This document shows positions 61,674 to 64,000 of a stretch of DNA of 64,000 nucleotides, one piece after another. The position numbers and the translations under genes were made by a program. Position 1 is the stretch's first letter. Every line of letters starts with the position of its first letter. Below the pieces are notes generated by a model. The model worked only from the letters and a program-made list of their open reading frames with translations. It was not told the DNA's origin and searched no databases. Source of the DNA: Flaccisagitta enflata (Eukaryota; Chaetognatha; Sagittoidea; Aphragmophora); NCBI GenBank assembly GCA_965153355.1, contig OZ231126.1, positions 43,462,001 to 43,526,000 of the forward strand. Direction: 5' to 3'.

Positions 61674-61912
61674 GAATGGTGTATTTGGCGGCGGTTAACG
61701 GATTATATCAGCTCAACACCAACTTGAAACAAATTCAGCGAGTCCTGACTGGTCCTCACCTGGACTCTCCCACTTGCGGGCCCGGAATCGCTCTTCAGCC
61801 GGAATCGCAGGCGGCCGCCAGGTGTCAACTCAAGGAAACAAACGCAGTCAACAAAGCGCTGATTATCGACAAACAAAACGACAGGATCATCGTCTGCTCC
61901 AATCTCTATCAG
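61674..61912 (+). CDS. Plexin, one exon of the sema domain
   Basis: Plexins are semaphorin receptors on growing axons. The exon follows TTCATCATAG and ends CAG|GTGAGA, 239 bp, entering with two bases of a split codon and leaving in phase 0. It encodes the early sema blades: VYLAAVNGLYQLN, RVLTGPHLDSPTC, NAVNKALIIDKQNDRIIVCS and NLYQ. The match is to the VYxGAVNxLYxL / TGPxxDSxxC / VNKxLxxD pattern of plexins. I cannot tell plexin A from B with one exon. The methionine at 61676 is internal, since the signal peptide and first strand must come from an upstream exon. Following exons lie beyond the window or in unrecognised sequence. Confidence 0.85.
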
Positions 61913-62089
61913 GTGAGACTTGAATAGAGATCATGATAGTATCGGTAATGGTGATGGAGATGACTGCGGACATTGATGATGATGGTGAGGGTGACGATAT
62001 GATGTCGATGATAATGAAGAAATGATGATGATGATGATAATGATGATGATGATGATGATGATGATGAAATGATGAAGAGAGGATGAAAA

Positions 62090-62167
<78 letters not shown>

Positions 62168-62812
62168 ATTATGTCATGCTGAAACCGATGTTCGCAACAT
62201 TTACAAATAAGATGATCACGATGAGAAAAAAAAATCTATTATATCTAGAAACCTCTTGGGAAGGAAAATGGTTATGAGGGCTGAAAGATGTTGATCATAA
62301 AGCTGATAGTATAAAGTAACCATCGCACTGGCAATCTTGCAGGAAAAAAAGCTTATTTGCAGTTGATGATGGTGGCTACACAGCACTAATGATGATGATC
62401 TTTGGTGGTAGTTTTCCTAGGATGAAAGCCTAATCGACTTCGCTCCGTGAACATTGATTGAAGACTAACGCGTAAACTTGCTGACTTTGCTGTATGGGTT
62501 GTCAGAATGTGTATTTCCTCGTCGCGTACACAAGATCCTATAGGTTAAGTCGAGCAGGCTATTTGATGGTAAACTTTTTGCCTTGTCGATATGTTAGTAA
62601 CTTCACTTCTGTTTCAATCGCCGTCCGTCGGTCCGTTGGTCTGTCGGTCCGTCGGTCGCTCGGTCCAAAACTAATTGCTTTTTCGGGCCTTTTGGGTCTT
62701 TGAGAGCAGTCTTTGAAAACTGCCCCTGCCCAATGACCAAAATGGCTTCTTCACGATTCAATGCTCAACCGCACCGATTTTGTTTACCCACACATGAGAC
62801 ATGAGACATGAG
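61913..62812. repeat. Plexin intron: GAT microsatellite and hairpin-family piece
   Basis: A (GAT)n tract spans about 62014-62166. A diverged hairpin-family piece lies at about 62620-62735 (CCGTCCGTCGGTCCGTTGGT, CTGCCCCTGCCCAATG). Confidence 0.75.
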
Positions 62813-63141
62813 ACTTTTTTTTATAAGAACGTCATTTTTTGAGCAAGCCTTCAATGTTCTAAATTTTTGGGCAGTTTCAACGCTTGAACGTTCTTAAATT
62901 GTTCTTAATTTAAACTCATTTTTTAACCTTCAATTAAGAACGTTCTTAAATAGTTTTAAGTATGTCATTAAGGAGAAAATGAAGGAAAATGTCAATGAAA
63001 CAACAATGTACCAGATTTAAACATTTTAAGTGAATTAAAATCAATAAAAGTAGAAATAAAATATGCTATAAAATGTTTTTAGAATGTTCCTAAATTTTTG
63101 ACGACTTGAAGCCTAACGTTCTTATAAACTTGGTTCTTATA
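62813..63141. mobile_element. Second copy of the polymerase-disrupting MITE, inverted
   Basis: The left end TTTTTTATAAGAACGTCA and the right end AACTTGGTTCTTATAAAG correspond to the complement of 9653-10149. They share AGCAAGCCTTCAATGTTC and GAAGCCTAACGTTCTTATAA. It is about 330 bp, so internally deleted relative to the 497-bp copy. Confidence 0.75.
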
Positions 63142-63403
63142 AAGAGAAAAAGAGAATAGCTTCATATCCGGCCTTGCTTCAAATCAAACGAATTTGAAAT
63201 ATTTGGATTTTTTTAAATTCCGCTTCTGCCCTCTTATCTCTTTTTTTTTTAAATTGGACTTTTCTCTAATTTAGGCAAATGTTTTCGTTTTTTTTTTTCT
63301 GCCATTCTCTACTTTTTGCTGAAAGGATAAATTCCTAAGCACTTTTTTCCTTTTATTTTCACCATTTACTTTGTCTAGATGGCGTTAGCAGATGGTGAGA
63401 GGA

Positions 63404-63620
63404 AACAAGGCCGGATACACGGCTACCCCAGTCGCGTGCGGGTGGGCAGGGGCCGTATTTGAGGTCACTTGATCACTTGGGCTGGAGCAGTGAGGCCAAA
63501 GAATGCAAAAACCCAAAAAAAGTAAAGTGTGACGGACGGACAGACCGATGGACGGACGGACGGACCGACGGACGGACCGACAAAGCGGGGTATAGAGTCG
63601 CGTAGCACGCGACTAAAAAG
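63404..63620 (-). repeat. Full-length hairpin-family copy
   Basis: The clearest full copy: AACAAGGCCGGATACACGG, CAGTCGCGTGCGGGTGGGC, a TTTGAGGTCACTTGATCACT body, about fourteen GACG-type units, ACAAAGCGGGGTATAG and the hairpin AGTCGCG-TAGCA-CGCGACT followed by A's. Confidence 0.9.
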
Positions 63621-64000
63621 AATCGTGTTCATGTTAGTACAACGGGTACATCCCGTCAGACTGTTAAATTGTGTCGTGGGCTGGGTTGAAAGGCATCTGC
63701 AAAATGGAATGATTTTCTAAAGCTCAGACAAAAATATTGCATTTTTAATTCATTTTGTTTAATGGCAAGCGTTAATTTAGTTTTTTTTATTGAGTTTCAA
63801 AAAAATTCTTAACTGAATAAACATCTTTTTGAACAATTAGCTTGAATATCTGTTTAAATGATGAGAAGTTATCTACCACGCTTTGCGCCAGCAGCAATTT
63901 AGTTGGTTCAAATTGTCTGCCAATGGCAAATGATTATGTATGATGCGATTTGTAAGCCGATTTTCTCCCTTCTCAGAAAGCCATAAGAGATAAAAAGAGA
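63621..64000. other. AT-rich window end
   Basis: No gene or repeat identified. Probably still intronic to the plexin gene. Confidence 0.4.

Overview
The window is nuclear DNA of an invertebrate animal, probably an arthropod. Spliced GT-AG genes are separated by very repeat-rich DNA, and the conserved genes are clearly metazoan: the beta form of the protein phosphatase 1 catalytic subunit, two Sm G proteins, mitochondrial complex I subunit NDUFV2, and one plexin sema-domain exon. Simple-sequence repeats are extremely abundant (GA, CA, TTG, GAT and CTTT tracts of up to about 370 bp). Such density is known in some crustaceans, but the sequence alone does not fix the taxon.

Layout. 1.8-12.6 kb: three same-strand units unlike the conserved genes further on: a broken zinc-finger and Lys/Asp/Glu/Ser-rich ORF, a broken Polinton-like family B DNA polymerase with one phase-consistent intron, and a five-exon gene X1 with one premature stop. 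17.3-18.2 kb: three-exon gene X2. 18.5-22.9 kb: a secreted or membrane-anchored Gln-rich mucin-like protein. 25.1-25.8 kb (minus): the 3' end of another membrane protein. 33.3-36.6 kb (minus): ppp1cb exons. 40-46.9 kb (minus): a low-complexity Ser/Thr/Glu-rich gene. 47-47.6 kb: an unrecognised plus-strand reading frame with a frame switch. 47.9-49.7 kb: tandem SNRPG paralogs. 50.2-58.0 kb: NDUFV2, with a 5.2-kb first intron and a locally duplicated last exon. 61.7-61.9 kb: the plexin exon.

Mobile DNA dominates the rest. From terminal inverted repeats (TIRs) and target-site duplications (TSDs) I can delimit six elements with exact 8-bp TSDs, a seventh with 7 of 8 matching, several TA-TSD miniature elements, and a tRNA-derived SINE with a 14-bp TSD. 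A very abundant family of about 150-300 bp ends in a hairpin whose arms change together from copy to copy. A foldback family carries an internal minisatellite.

The most interesting observation is at 11628-12142. A 515-bp TIR element with an 8-bp TSD sits in an X1 exon and coincides with an intron. The predicted donor lies in its left TIR, the acceptor is its right end, and splicing would leave exactly 12 nt (4 codons), so the frame is kept. This is the signature of intron gain by a DNA transposon (an introner).
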